Of a DNA stretch of 64,000 nucleotides, positions 16,584 to 25,167 are shown piece by piece. The position numbers and the translations under genes were made by a program. The notes beneath the pieces are model-generated. The model worked only from the letters and a program-made list of their open reading frames with translations. It ran no database searches and was not told the origin of the DNA. Positions within the stretch are counted from its first letter, which is position 1. Each line of letters opens with the position of its first letter. The DNA is from Allostreptomyces psammosilenae (GTDB lineage: Bacteria; Actinomycetota; Actinomycetes; Streptomycetales; Streptomycetaceae): NCBI RefSeq assembly GCF_013407765.1, contig NZ_JACBZD010000002.1, forward strand, positions 134,001 through 198,000. Reading direction: 5' to 3'.

Positions 16584-16835
16584 ATGTTCGCCCTGCGCCC
16601 GCACGTCTCCGCCACCGACACCGAGCACGGCATGGTGCTGCTCGACGAGAGAACGGGCCGCTACTGGCAGCTCAACGCCACCGGCGCGACCGTCGTGCGG
16701 CTGCTGCTCGGCGGGCACGGCGTGCCGGACGCCGTCACCGCCCTGACCACCGCGCACCCGGAGGCCGCCGAGCGGGTGGCCGACGACGTGGAGGCGCTGC
16801 TGCGGGCGCTGCGCGAGGCGCGGGTGGTCGCGTGA
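16584..16835 (+). CDS. Lasso peptide recognition element (PqqD-like, B1/E protein)
   Basis: This 83-residue protein has the PqqD-type winged-helix fold that binds RiPP leaders, seen as GMVLLDERTGRYWQLNATGATVVRLLLGG. A strong GGAGG precedes ATG 16584. Its stop overlaps the protease start by four bases (GTGA), implying coupled translation and a 1:1 complex. In lasso systems this piece grips the leader (Tyr-Pro-Leu-Gly positions) and presents it to the protease. Confidence 0.93.
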   Translation: MFALRPHVSATDTEHGMVLLDERTGRYWQLNATGATVVRLLLGGHGVPDAVTALTTAHPEAAERVADDVEALLRALREARVVA

Positions 16836-17248
16836 CCATCTCGGTGACCCTGGAGAACACCGGGCGCGTCCCCTGGCGCCGCCGGCTGGCCGCCCGGCTC
16901 GCCGTGGCGCTGGCCCGCCCGCTGGCCGCGCTCCCGCCCCGCCGGCTGCGCCGGGCGCTCGCGCTGGCCAGCCGGGGAGCCAGGCCGGCGACCGTCGAGC
17001 AGGCCGCCGCCGCCCGGCTGGCCGTGGTGTCGGTCAGCGTGCACTGCGCCGGGCAGGGCTGCCTGCGCCGCTCCGTGGCCACCGCGCTGCTGTGCCGGCT
17101 GGGTGGCGGCTGGCCGGACTGGTGCACCGGCGTGCGCACCGAGCCGTTCCGGGCGCACGCCTGGGTGGAGGTCGCCGGGCGGCCGGTCGGCGAGCGCGAC
17201 GAGATCCGGCACTACCGCAAGACCATGGTGGTCCCGGCCCGCCCCTGA
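16832..17248 (+). CDS. Lasso leader peptidase (transglutaminase-like, B2 protein)
   Basis: The 138-residue protein belongs to the transglutaminase/cysteine-protease-like B2 family. The likely nucleophile is the Cys in GQGCLRRSVATALL and the catalytic His lies in EPFRAHAWVEVAG; the third triad member is not certain. It removes the leader after the TM dipeptide before ring closure. The start overlaps the recognition-element gene (GTGA). The basic N-terminal 50 residues are the usual helical segment of this family. Confidence 0.92.
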   Translation: MTISVTLENTGRVPWRRRLAARLAVALARPLAALPPRRLRRALALASRGARPATVEQAAAARLAVVSVSVHCAGQGCLRRSVATALLCRLGGGWPDWCTGVRTEPFRAHAWVEVAGRPVGERDEIRHYRKTMVVPARP

Positions 17249-17367
17249 CGCCCCGCCGCTCAAGGCCCGGCTCCCCGCCCGGCGGGCCGCCGCCCGGCCC
17301 CGGCCCGCCGCGACCTCGCCGTCCGTCGGCGACCGCCCCCTCGGAAGCCCCTCGAAGGGACCAGCCC

Positions 17368-17913
17368 ATGGAGAGCTACCTGCTGCTCGCCGCGCGATGC
17401 CTCCTGGCGGTGGTCTTCGCCGCCGCCTTCTTCGGGAAGGTGCGCGGCGCCTCCCGCTTCCGGCAGTTCACCGCGTCCATCCGCACCCTCGGGGTGCTGC
17501 CGGAAGGGCTGGCGCGCCACGCCGCGGCCGTCATCGTGGTCGGCGAGGGCGCCACCGCCGTGCTGCTCGCCACGCCGTTCGCCCCCCGCCTCGGCTTCGC
17601 CCTGGCCGCCGCCCTGCTGACGGTCTTCGTCGGCGTCGTGGTCCGCGCCATCCGCGCCGGGGTGATCGCCGAGTGCCGCTGCTTCGGCCGGAAGGGATCG
17701 GTGATGTCCACGGCCATGCTGGTGCGCAACCTGCTGCTGATGGCCTGCGCCCTGCCCGGCGCGCTGCTCGCCCCGCCGGCGCCGGCGGCCTCCCCCGGGC
17801 TCGCGGCGCTCGCCCTGCTCGCCGGACTGGCCGGCGCGATCGGATTCGTCCGTTACTACGACGTCGTCGTGCGGGCGATCATGACGCGGAACTCCCCGGC
17901 CGCACCCGTCTGA
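17368..17913 (+). CDS. MauE/DoxX-like membrane protein of the lasso cluster
   Basis: The 181-residue protein has four hydrophobic segments and the MauE-type motif AGVIAECRCFGRKG, with a CxC pair facing one side of the membrane. MauE-like proteins are associated with redox chemistry and disulfide formation in exported proteins. It follows the protease gene by 119 bases on the same strand. Because the predicted peptide has one tail disulfide, a role in forming that bond is reasonable but unproven; it could also aid export or immunity. Confidence 0.8.
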   Translation: MESYLLLAARCLLAVVFAAAFFGKVRGASRFRQFTASIRTLGVLPEGLARHAAAVIVVGEGATAVLLATPFAPRLGFALAAALLTVFVGVVVRAIRAGVIAECRCFGRKGSVMSTAMLVRNLLLMACALPGALLAPPAPAASPGLAALALLAGLAGAIGFVRYYDVVVRAIMTRNSPAAPV

Positions 17914-18046
17914 TCACACGAGGCCGATGGAACGCTTATCCGACGGTACGCGGGTTCGAGCGTTTCTTTCCGTAAAGGAGGGAATGCGTAATCGGCGAGA
18001 GGTGTCCGAACGGTCACTGAGAACGTGTTCTTCATGGGGGATGTGC

Positions 18047-18889
18047 ATGACGCGGGGGTACTTCCGGGTGCTGGGACCACTGGAGGTGGACGTCGACGGA
18101 AGGAGGATCGCCCTGCCGACGGGCAATCAACGGACCCTGCTCGCCACCCTCCTGCTCAACGCCAACGAGGTGGTCCCGGTGGAGAGCCTGGTCGAGCAGG
18201 TGTGGGGCGACGACCTGCCGCGGCAGCCCCGCGGCGCGTTGCAGACCTGCCTGACCCGGCTGCGCCACAGCCTGGACCGGCACGGCCGCGACCTCTCCCG
18301 CGCCATCTCCACCTCCGCCGCCGGATACGTCATCGAGGTCGGCTCCGACCGCCTCGACCTGCTGCGGTTCCGCGAACTGGTGCAGCGCGCCCGCCGGGCC
18401 GAGGAACGGGGCGACCTCGCGGCCGAGTCCGACTGCCTCACCGAGGCGCTGGCGCTGTGGCGCGGGCCCGTGCTGCCCGAGGTGCGCTCCGACTGGCTGC
18501 ACCGCGGCGTCGTCTCGCGGCTGACCGAGAAGCAGCTGTGGGTGCTGGAGCGGCGCAACGAGATCGACCTTTCGCTGGGCCGGCACAAGGAACTCGTCGG
18601 GGAGCTGCGCGCCGCGATCTGCGCGCACCCGTTCCGGGAACGGCTGTGGCAGCAGCTGATGCTCGCCCTGTACCGCTCCGGCCGGCAGGCCGAGGCCCTC
18701 CACGCCTACCAGCAGCTGAGCGCACGGCTGCGGGAGGAACTCGGCATCGACCCGGGCGTGGAGCTGCGCCGGCTGCACACCGCCATCCTGCGCAGCGACC
18801 CGGCCCTGGGCGCGCGCGGGCGCTGCGCCGCCTGCCGCATGCCGCGGTGGTCCGGCGGGGGTCGCGAGAATCCGGCGTCGTCCGCCTAG
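18047..18889 (+). CDS. SARP-family activator with BTAD domain
   Basis: The ATG at 18047 has GGGGG six bases upstream and puts the family start FRVLGPLEV near the N-terminus; upstream in-frame starts lack good spacing. The 280-residue protein contains an OmpR-like winged helix (residues 1-95, ending SAAGYVIEVGSDRLDLLRF) and a bacterial transcriptional activation domain (SDWLHRGVVSRLTEKQLWVLERRNEIDLSLGRHKELV to LGIDPGVELRRLHTAIL). SARPs activate biosynthetic clusters from direct repeats, and such a repeat stands before the precursor. This is the natural pathway-specific activator. Confidence 0.92.
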   Translation: MTRGYFRVLGPLEVDVDGRRIALPTGNQRTLLATLLLNANEVVPVESLVEQVWGDDLPRQPRGALQTCLTRLRHSLDRHGRDLSRAISTSAAGYVIEVGSDRLDLLRFRELVQRARRAEERGDLAAESDCLTEALALWRGPVLPEVRSDWLHRGVVSRLTEKQLWVLERRNEIDLSLGRHKELVGELRAAICAHPFRERLWQQLMLALYRSGRQAEALHAYQQLSARLREELGIDPGVELRRLHTAILRSDPALGARGRCAACRMPRWSGGGRENPASSA

Positions 18890-19105
18890 AGGTGATCCAA
18901 TTCGATCAAATTACGTCGAAAATCGGCCGCGCGGAAAACGATTGCGAAAGTCCCACCCGGGATCCCGCGTCCCACCCGCATCACTCCTTTCCGCAGGGGT
19001 GCGGGAGGAGAAGTGCCCCTTCTAGACTGTTCGTGTCACGCACTGTTGCGAAAGATGCCACAGTGCCAGCGATCTTTTGGCAACAGCAGTGAAGGTGGGG
19101 ATGAG

Positions 19106-20647
19106 GTGGGGGAACTCCAGCCGGTCACGGACGGAGTGTCCGAACAGGGCCGAAGGCTCGCCGAGGCGCTTCGAGAACTGTTCGCCGGGTTGGGGGTCTC
19201 GGTGCGCCGCTACGGCGCGCGCCGGCACCGCGACCCCGGAACGGTCTCCGGCTACCTCAGCGGCCGGCAGATCCCGCCGTGGGAGTTCGTCACCGACCTC
19301 GTCCACGACGTGGCCGCACACCGCGGCGTCGCCGGAACGCCGACGACGCTCAACCTGCTGCGCGAACTGCACCGCGAGGCCCTGCGCTGCAGCGGCTCCC
19401 CGCTGCACGCCGTGCAGGTCCTCCAGGACCAGCTCGCCGACGCCGACCGCGACGCCCGTCTGGCCGCCCAGCGGGAACAGGTGCTGACCGAGGCCCTGCT
19501 GATCCGCCAGCACCGCATCGCCGACCTGGAGGTCCGGCTGCGGGACACTGAGGCGGCCTGGGAACGCGAACGCGCCGAGGCCCGCCGGGAGGTGATGCGC
19601 CGCGAGACCAGCTACGCCGAGATGGAGGCCGAACGCGCCTACCTCAAGGCCGAGGTGCGGCGCCTGACGGCCGACCTGACCGCGGCGCGCGAGTCCCACC
19701 TGCTCGCCGAGGAACGCTGCGCCCACCTGGAGCGGCAGCTCGCCGCCGTGGAGGGGCCGGCGGCCGAGCGCCAGGCGACGGAGAACCCGCCCGGCCAGCC
19801 GTCGACGGCCCCGGCACGGGAACGGCCCGCGACACCGGCCGGGGCGGAGGCCGCGGCGGAGTCGCCCACGGAGCCCTCCGCCCACCCGTCCGCTCACCCC
19901 TCCACGGAGCCCTCCACGGAATCCGCCGCCGAACCCACCGCCGAACCCGCGGGGCCGCCGTCGGCCGACTCCTCCGGGGAGCCGCCCGCGGAACCCTCCG
20001 TGCCGTCGGTGCCGGCCCGTCGGCGCGGCTCCGGCCGGACACCGGCGGCCGCCCGCGGCGGGGCGGAGGGCGGGGCGGGGCTGCTCGCCGGGCCGGCCGC
20101 CGGCGGCGGCGTGGCCGGGGGCCCTGTCGACCGGTCCGTCGACCAGCCCGTCGACCAGCTCGGCGGCGGTGCGGCCGGCGCCCCGACCACCGCGGAGCCG
20201 GAGGAGGAGGCCGCCCCGGCGAAGGTGCTGCTGGTCGACGACCGGCCGGAGAACCTGCTGGCGCTGGAGGCGATCCTGGAGGACGTGGGCGTGCAGCTGG
20301 TGTCCGTCTCCTCCGGTGAGGAGGCGCTGAAGGCGCTGCTGACCGAGGACTTCGCGCTGATCCTGCTCGACGTGCAGATGCCCCTGATGGACGGCTTCGA
20401 GACGGCGGCGTACATCCAGCAGCGCGAACGCACCCGGGGCATCCCGCTGATCTTCCTGACGGCCAGCAGCCACGAGCCGGAGCAGGCCGTCCGCGGCTAC
20501 GAGAGCGGCGCGGCCGACTACATCCTCAAGCCCTTCGACCCGTATGTGCTGCGCGCCAAGGTCCGCGCGTTCGTCGGCTCCTACCAGCGCCACCACGCGG
20601 TCGGGCGGGCCGGCGGCGGCCACCGGGTCCGGGAACGGCTGGGCTGA
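19106..20647 (+). CDS. HTH / coiled-coil / receiver-domain fusion protein
   Basis: The GTG at 19106 (GTGGGGATGAG before it) starts a 513-residue protein. Residues 1-80 look like a helix-turn-helix domain of Streptomyces type (LAEALRELFAGLGVSVRRYGARRHRDPGTVSGYLSGRQIPPWEFVTDLV). Residues about 95-225 are a charged coiled coil. A Pro/Ser/Glu linker of repeated AEPS-like units spans about 225-390. The C-terminus is a complete receiver domain with the acidic pair VDDRPEN, phospho-acceptor Asp in LILLDVQMPLMDGF, the T in IFLTASS and Lys in YILKPFD. A TAGACT hexamer at 19024 could be its -10. Signal input and outputs are unknown. Confidence 0.82.
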   Translation: MGELQPVTDGVSEQGRRLAEALRELFAGLGVSVRRYGARRHRDPGTVSGYLSGRQIPPWEFVTDLVHDVAAHRGVAGTPTTLNLLRELHREALRCSGSPLHAVQVLQDQLADADRDARLAAQREQVLTEALLIRQHRIADLEVRLRDTEAAWERERAEARREVMRRETSYAEMEAERAYLKAEVRRLTADLTAARESHLLAEERCAHLERQLAAVEGPAAERQATENPPGQPSTAPARERPATPAGAEAAAESPTEPSAHPSAHPSTEPSTESAAEPTAEPAGPPSADSSGEPPAEPSVPSVPARRRGSGRTPAAARGGAEGGAGLLAGPAAGGGVAGGPVDRSVDQPVDQLGGGAAGAPTTAEPEEEAAPAKVLLVDDRPENLLALEAILEDVGVQLVSVSSGEEALKALLTEDFALILLDVQMPLMDGFETAAYIQQRERTRGIPLIFLTASSHEPEQAVRGYESGAADYILKPFDPYVLRAKVRAFVGSYQRHHAVGRAGGGHRVRERLG

Positions 20648-20881
20648 CCACGGGCTGACCCCGGGCTGACCACCCCTCCGCAAAGCCCTCATCCGGCTTT
20701 CATGCCCTGCTCATGCTGCTTCCCGAGGCTGGATACCGACGGTGAGGCGTCCGTGGCGTCCCGGGGCTGAGGTTGCGGGCCCTGCTGCGATCCGATAGGC
20801 CGGAATAGTGAGTTTTGTCCGGAAAAGGACCGTGCACGTGCGACGGCTGCCGTTTCCGGCAACGGCTGGCTGGGAGGCACA

Positions 20882-21805
20882 GTGAGTACCCAGATACAAC
20901 CGGAACAGGTACTCGGCCACAAGGTGGTCGATCCGGCGGGACACAGGATCGGATCGGTGGGACAGGTGTATCTCGACGACCGGTCCGGCGAGGCCGAGTG
21001 GGTGACCGTACAGACCGGGCGGCTGGGGGGCCGCGAGTGCTTCGTCCCGTTGAAGGACGCGCGCCTGGTCGGCGACGACCTACAGGTCCCCTACGAGAAG
21101 GAGCAGATCAGGGGCGCCCCCGAGTACGAGGTGGGGCAGCGCCTGTCGGTCGAGCAGGAGGAGGACCTCTACCACTACTACGCCACCGCGGCGCCGACGC
21201 GCGTCACCGCGGGCCGGGGCGGCGGGCCGGAGGCCGGTCAGCGGCCGGCCGGCACCGGGGAGGCCCAGGCCGGATACGGCACGCCGGGCCGCGCCACCGT
21301 GCCGGAGCGGTGGGACGTCGAACGCCGGCGCGAGGCCATGGAGCCCGAGGCGCGCGGTCGCGCCGCCCGCGGGCCCGGCGTCGAGGCGGACAGCGCCATC
21401 ACCCGTTCGGAGGAGGAGCTTCGGATCCGCACCGAGCGGGTCCGGATCGGCCACGCCCGGCTGCGCAAGTACGTGGTCACCGAGCAGGTCAGGCAGACCG
21501 TGCCGGTGGTGCACGAGGAGGTGCGGATCGAGCGCGAGCCGATCACCGAGCGGAACATCGGCCCCGCCGTGCGCGGGCCGGACCTCGGCGAGGCGGAGTA
21601 CGAGGTGGTGCTGCACGGCGAGCGGCTGATCGTCACCAAGGAGACCGTGCCGAAGGAACGGATCCGGCTGAGGGTCGAGGAGGTCCACGACCAGGAGACC
21701 GTCTCCGAGGAGCTGCGCAAGGAGCGCCTGGTGATGGAGGACGACATCTCCGGTGAACGGCGGACCCGCGCCGTCGGCGAGGACGAGCCCGAGAGGCGTC
21801 GCTGA
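20882..21805 (+). CDS. PRC-barrel and DUF2382 (YsnF/AvaK-like) protein
   Basis: GTG 20882 follows GGGAGG. Residues 1-75 form a PRC-barrel domain (VLGHKVVDPAGHRIGSVGQVYLDD). Residues about 175-290 are DUF2382, recognised by repeated EELRIRTERVRIGHARLRKYVVTEQV and RLIVTKETVPKERIRL blocks. A Gly/Ala linker joins them. In actinomycetes such proteins are general-stress-linked and often SigB-dependent; the biochemical role is not known. It converges with the multicopper oxidase across a perfect hairpin. Confidence 0.9.
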   Translation: MSTQIQPEQVLGHKVVDPAGHRIGSVGQVYLDDRSGEAEWVTVQTGRLGGRECFVPLKDARLVGDDLQVPYEKEQIRGAPEYEVGQRLSVEQEEDLYHYYATAAPTRVTAGRGGGPEAGQRPAGTGEAQAGYGTPGRATVPERWDVERRREAMEPEARGRAARGPGVEADSAITRSEEELRIRTERVRIGHARLRKYVVTEQVRQTVPVVHEEVRIEREPITERNIGPAVRGPDLGEAEYEVVLHGERLIVTKETVPKERIRLRVEEVHDQETVSEELRKERLVMEDDISGERRTRAVGEDEPERRR

Positions 21806-21920
21806 CCCCCGGTCACGGCGGCCCACACCGTGCACCAGAACGGCCCGACCACGCCGGCCGCCGCGCGCTCCGGGCCGCCACCTGACTCCCCGGTCACCGC
21901 GTGCCCCCGGCCGGCAGGCC

Positions 21921-21958
21921 CCCGTGCCCGCCCACCAGCGTCGGTGGGCGGGCACGGG
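21921..21958. terminator. Bidirectional hairpin between convergent genes
   Basis: A perfect 16-bp stem (21921-21936 with 21943-21958) and 6-base loop separate the PRC-barrel gene and the multicopper oxidase. There is no T-run, as is usual for Streptomyces terminators. Confidence 0.8.
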
Positions 21959-21970
21959 TACGCGCGGGGG

Positions 21971-23479
21971 TCAGCGCCCGATGTCCATCACCGCCATCAT
22001 GCCCATGGAGGAGTGGTCCAGCAGGTGGCAGTGGTAGACGTAGCGGCCCTCGAAGGTGTCGAAGGTCGCCCGGAGCCGCACCGTCTCACCCGGCCCGATC
22101 CGCACGGTGTCCTTCAGACCGGCCTCGCCGGGGTCGGGCGGCCGGCCGTCACGGTCCACCACCCGGAACTCCACCAGGTGCAGGTGCAGGTTGTGCGCCA
22201 TGGGGTCGTCGTTGGTGACCCGCCACTCCTCGGTGTCACCCCAGCGCACCGCGGTGTCCACCCGGGTGTGGTCGTAGGTGCGGCCGTTGATGGTGAACGC
22301 GGTGCCCTCCGTCCGCAGGGAGAAGTCCCGGGTCACGTCCGGCTCGCGCACCGGCGGCAGCGTCGCCAGGTGGTCCGGCACGACGCTGGGGTCGTGCGTC
22401 GCCGGCACCACCATGAAGCGCAGGATCGGCACCGGCTCGGCGTCGACCGTCGCCAGCCGGCACAGGTCCACGTGCCCGCCGACCCGGTAGCGGGAGAAGT
22501 CCACCACCACGTCCGCGCGCTCCCCGGGCGAGAGGTACAGCTGCCGGGTGCGGTAGGGCGCGGCGAGCAGGCCGCGGTCCGAACCGATCTGCACGAACTC
22601 CCCGTCGGACAGCTGCAGCCGGAAGAACCCCATGTTGGCGGCGTTCAGCAGGCGGAACCGGTACTTGCGGGCGTCCACCGTGAAGTACGGATCCGGCACG
22701 CCGTTGACCAGCACGGTGGTGCGCCCCGGCTGGTTGTTCGCGACGTAGACCAGCTCGCCGTGCTGGCCCAGCTGGGCGTCGCGGATCATGATCGGCACGT
22801 CGAACTTGCCGCCCGGGAGACCGAGTCTTCGCTCCGGGCCGTCGTGCAGCAGGTAGAAGCCGGCGAGGCCGCGGTAGACGTGCTCCGACTCGGCGTGGTG
22901 GGCGTGGTCGTGGAACCACAGCGGGGCGGCGGCCTGCTCGTTGGGATAGGAGTACGTGCGTGCGCCGCCGGGCGGGATGGGGTCCATCGGGTTGCCGTCG
23001 TCCCGGGCGGCCACCACGCCGCCGTGCAGGTGGACGGCGGTGGGGCGGTCGAGGAGGTTGAGCTGCTCGACGATGACCCGGCGGCCGGCGTGGGCGCGGA
23101 TCGTGGGGCCCGGGAAGTACCCCTCGTACGTGAACACGGGGGTGGACATGCCGGGGAGGATCTCGGCCTCCGTCTCGGCCATGGTGATGCGGTAGTAGTC
23201 GGCCTCCGCGTCGCGGCGGACCGGTCGCAGGGTGGGGGAGAGCGGCATCGGGCGTGAGAACGGCGCGAGGGTGGAGTGCGGGGGTGACGACGAGCCGTCG
23301 TCCGGCGGGTCCTCGTGCGTCTCGTGCGACTCGTCGTGCGACCCACCGCCTGAGATGCCGTTCGCCCCGGCGGGCACCCCGGTCGGGGCACCCGGGGAGC
23401 CGGAGCGCGTCAGCTGACTGGCCAGCAGCAGTCCGCCCGCCACCGCACCGGCCTTGAGGACGTTTCTGCGCGTCGGCAT
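21971..23479 (-). CDS. Tat-exported multicopper oxidase
   Basis: ATG 23479 with GGGAG upstream gives 502 residues beginning with a twin-arginine signal (PTRRNVLKAGAVAGGLLLA). The copper sites are complete: HLHGG, WFHDHAHH, HNLHLHLVEF and HCHLLDHSSMGMM, the last with the type-1 Cys-His-Met set. It is closest in pattern to CotA/phenoxazinone-synthase-type three-domain oxidases. It should oxidise phenolics or metal ions outside the membrane with reduction of oxygen to water. A 45-residue Ser/Gly/Glu/His stretch between the signal and the first domain (HDESHETHED) is poorly conserved and could bind metal. Confidence 0.93.
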   Translation of the reverse strand: MPTRRNVLKAGAVAGGLLLASQLTRSGSPGAPTGVPAGANGISGGGSHDESHETHEDPPDDGSSSPPHSTLAPFSRPMPLSPTLRPVRRDAEADYYRITMAETEAEILPGMSTPVFTYEGYFPGPTIRAHAGRRVIVEQLNLLDRPTAVHLHGGVVAARDDGNPMDPIPPGGARTYSYPNEQAAAPLWFHDHAHHAESEHVYRGLAGFYLLHDGPERRLGLPGGKFDVPIMIRDAQLGQHGELVYVANNQPGRTTVLVNGVPDPYFTVDARKYRFRLLNAANMGFFRLQLSDGEFVQIGSDRGLLAAPYRTRQLYLSPGERADVVVDFSRYRVGGHVDLCRLATVDAEPVPILRFMVVPATHDPSVVPDHLATLPPVREPDVTRDFSLRTEGTAFTINGRTYDHTRVDTAVRWGDTEEWRVTNDDPMAHNLHLHLVEFRVVDRDGRPPDPGEAGLKDTVRIGPGETVRLRATFDTFEGRYVYHCHLLDHSSMGMMAVMDIGR

Positions 23480-23999
23480 GTTGCTCCCTGGTGTCCGTAG
23501 GGTCCCGTGTCCCTTGTGCCGCACCCGTCGATCCGCCGACGACAGCGATCGGCGGACCGCGTCCCCTCACCCGGACCGACGCGCCCCGGGTTACCGGTAC
23601 GCCCAAGACGATCCAGTGATGCCGCACTCTCCTCCGTCGGCGTCCGCCAGCACCGACGGGTGTCCCCGTATCCGCGACCCGCCGCGACGCAGCGCCCGGG
23701 CTCGGCGGGTACGGCCCCCGATCGAGGTCTGCCCAGCGGGCAACTCGACCATTCACCTGCGGTTTCGATCCCTACCCGGACAGTGACCGATTTCGTCGGC
23801 CCTGCGCCGCGCACCACACGCCTGGCCCTGCGGCGTCGCCCACGAGCACCACGCCCGCTGGCGCGCCGGGCGCCTTGGTGCGCGGGGCGGGGTGTGGGAG
23901 TGGGGCGGGTGCGCGCACGCCCGGCGGGCGCGCGCCCGCCCTCGCGGGCGGTGCGCACGCGCCGGCGGGTACCAGTCCTCCACATGCCGGTCGGGCGAG

Positions 24000-24072
24000 T
24001 TATCCACAGGCTGAAAGAGGGGGGCTGCGCCGCGTGATCATCTCGTGGGATCCTGAAACAGGGGGTCCCCCC
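24000..24072 (+). repeat. Dispersed DnaA-box repeat element, copy 2
   Basis: TTATCCACA (24000-24008) is followed by AGGCTGAAAGAGG, GGGGCTGCGCCGCG, GTGGGATCCTGAAACA and GGGGGTCCCCCC. The same ordered blocks occur at 50203-50275 on this strand and inverted at 2452-2521. Confidence 0.65.
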
Positions 24073-24116
24073 AGGCGAGGGGCGGTATGCGTGGACATGA
24101 CTGGCATGCCCCTGGC

Positions 24117-24352
24117 GGAATGGCCGGCTGGGCTCCTGGGCTGAAGAGCTGGCTTGGGGCTGCCTGAATGGCCGGTTGGGGCCTGGGCTGAAGGGCCGGC
24201 TGGGCTCTTGGGCTGAATGTTCGGCTGGGCTCCTGGCCTAAAAGGCTGGCTCGGGGCTGCCTGAACGGCCGGCTGGAGCCTTGGCCGGAATGGCAGGCTG
24301 GGAGGACCCTGACCGGAACGGCTGGCTTGGAGCTGGCTGAACGGCCGGTTGA
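24117..24352. repeat. Degenerate tandem repeat of about 24 bp, some nine to ten units
   Basis: Units of 23-28 bases follow the pattern AANGGCCGGCTGGG ... CTGGGCTGA. Sequence identity between neighbours is imperfect and unit length varies, so reading frame is not kept. It is non-coding and ends about 107 bases before the 3' end of the PIN gene. Confidence 0.75.
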
Positions 24353-24458
24353 GCGCTGCCGCCCAGATGCCGCTGGCCGGATCCCTCCTGGTTGAAGCCT
24401 TCCGCTCGAATCCTTACTCCCTGAGCGGGTTCCGGCTGCTCGCGTTGTCGAGGGCCGG

Positions 24459-24902
24459 TCAGGGGGAGGGGCGGCCGGGGGCGTCCGTGGTGAGGGTGGC
24501 CGGGGCCGGGTCGATGCGGCGGATCTCGCAGCGGGGGCCGCTGGCCCGCGCCAGGCGCAGGTCGGCCGTCACCAGCGGCGCGTTCAACAGCTCCGCGACG
24601 GCCACATAGGCGGCGTCGTCCGGCGTGAGGTTGTCCTTCAGCTCCCAGATGCGGCTCAGCAGGCGCTCGACGCCGATCTTCTGCACCGGCAGCGTCTCCA
24701 GGCGCGTCGTCACGTCGGCCGCCTCGGTCAGCGTCACCTGGCCGGCTAGGAACAGCCCGCGCACCGACTGGAGCACCTCGACGGTGACGTGTTCCGGGGC
24801 CGCCCAGTCCGGGTCCCTGGCCAGTTCCTCGCGGGCCCGGTCGCCCCGCGGGCCGCGGTCGGTCAGCGCGAGCACGAGGGCGGAGGCGTCGACGACGATC
24901 AA
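24459..24902 (-). CDS. PIN-domain ribonuclease toxin, VapC-like
   Basis: A TTG start at 24902 is used, with GGAGG in front. The 147-residue protein has the PIN acidic cluster: Asp in IVVDASALVLAL, Glu in APEHVTVEVLQ, Asp in LTPDDAAYVAVAELLNAPLVTADLRLA. VapC toxins cleave RNA and are usually preceded by a small VapB antitoxin. The short frame upstream (24899-25090) does not look like any VapB family, so the gene appears unpaired. It may be a solitary remnant, or be controlled by an unrecognised partner. Confidence 0.85.
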   Translation of the reverse strand: MIVVDASALVLALTDRGPRGDRAREELARDPDWAAPEHVTVEVLQSVRGLFLAGQVTLTEAADVTTRLETLPVQKIGVERLLSRIWELKDNLTPDDAAYVAVAELLNAPLVTADLRLARASGPRCEIRRIDPAPATLTTDAPGRPSP

Positions 24903-25095
24903 CGGAGCCTCCCCGGCCGGAACGGCGGCATGCCTGAATGACTGGGATTCTGACGCAGTCCGGCCCGCCCCGCCAGCGTCCCGGGCACCACGGGCCTCAC
25001 CGGCCGCACCGACAGCCAGGCTTCACGGGCAGCGCGGGCAGCATGGACAGCCCGGGCAGCACGGGCGTCAGGGCCAGTCGCGCCGGTCACGAGCG

Positions 25096-25132
25096 GCGCC
25101 GTCCCGCGCCCGGAGCGGGCACGGGACGGCGC
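25096..25132 (-). terminator. Terminator after terD
   Basis: Arms 25096-25112 and 25116-25132 pair over 17 positions with one mismatch and a three-base loop. It lies 36 bases past the terD stop, between terD and the PIN gene, so the two are probably separate transcripts. Confidence 0.75.
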
Positions 25133-25167
25133 GGCGACGTGCTACGGCGACCGTCGGCGAGCGAGGG

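Larger units (their letters stand above)
23480..24458. other. Long region without a gene
   Basis: Nearly one kilobase lies between the multicopper oxidase start and the PIN-toxin stop. It contains a DnaA-box repeat copy (24000-24072) and a degenerate tandem repeat (24117-24352). No frame has convincing codon use or start site. Confidence 0.6.

Noticed and set aside
24899-25090. VapB antitoxin upstream of the PIN gene
   Set aside because: The short frame is Ala/Arg/Pro-rich, lacks a recognisable antitoxin DNA-binding motif, and overlaps the terD terminator area.
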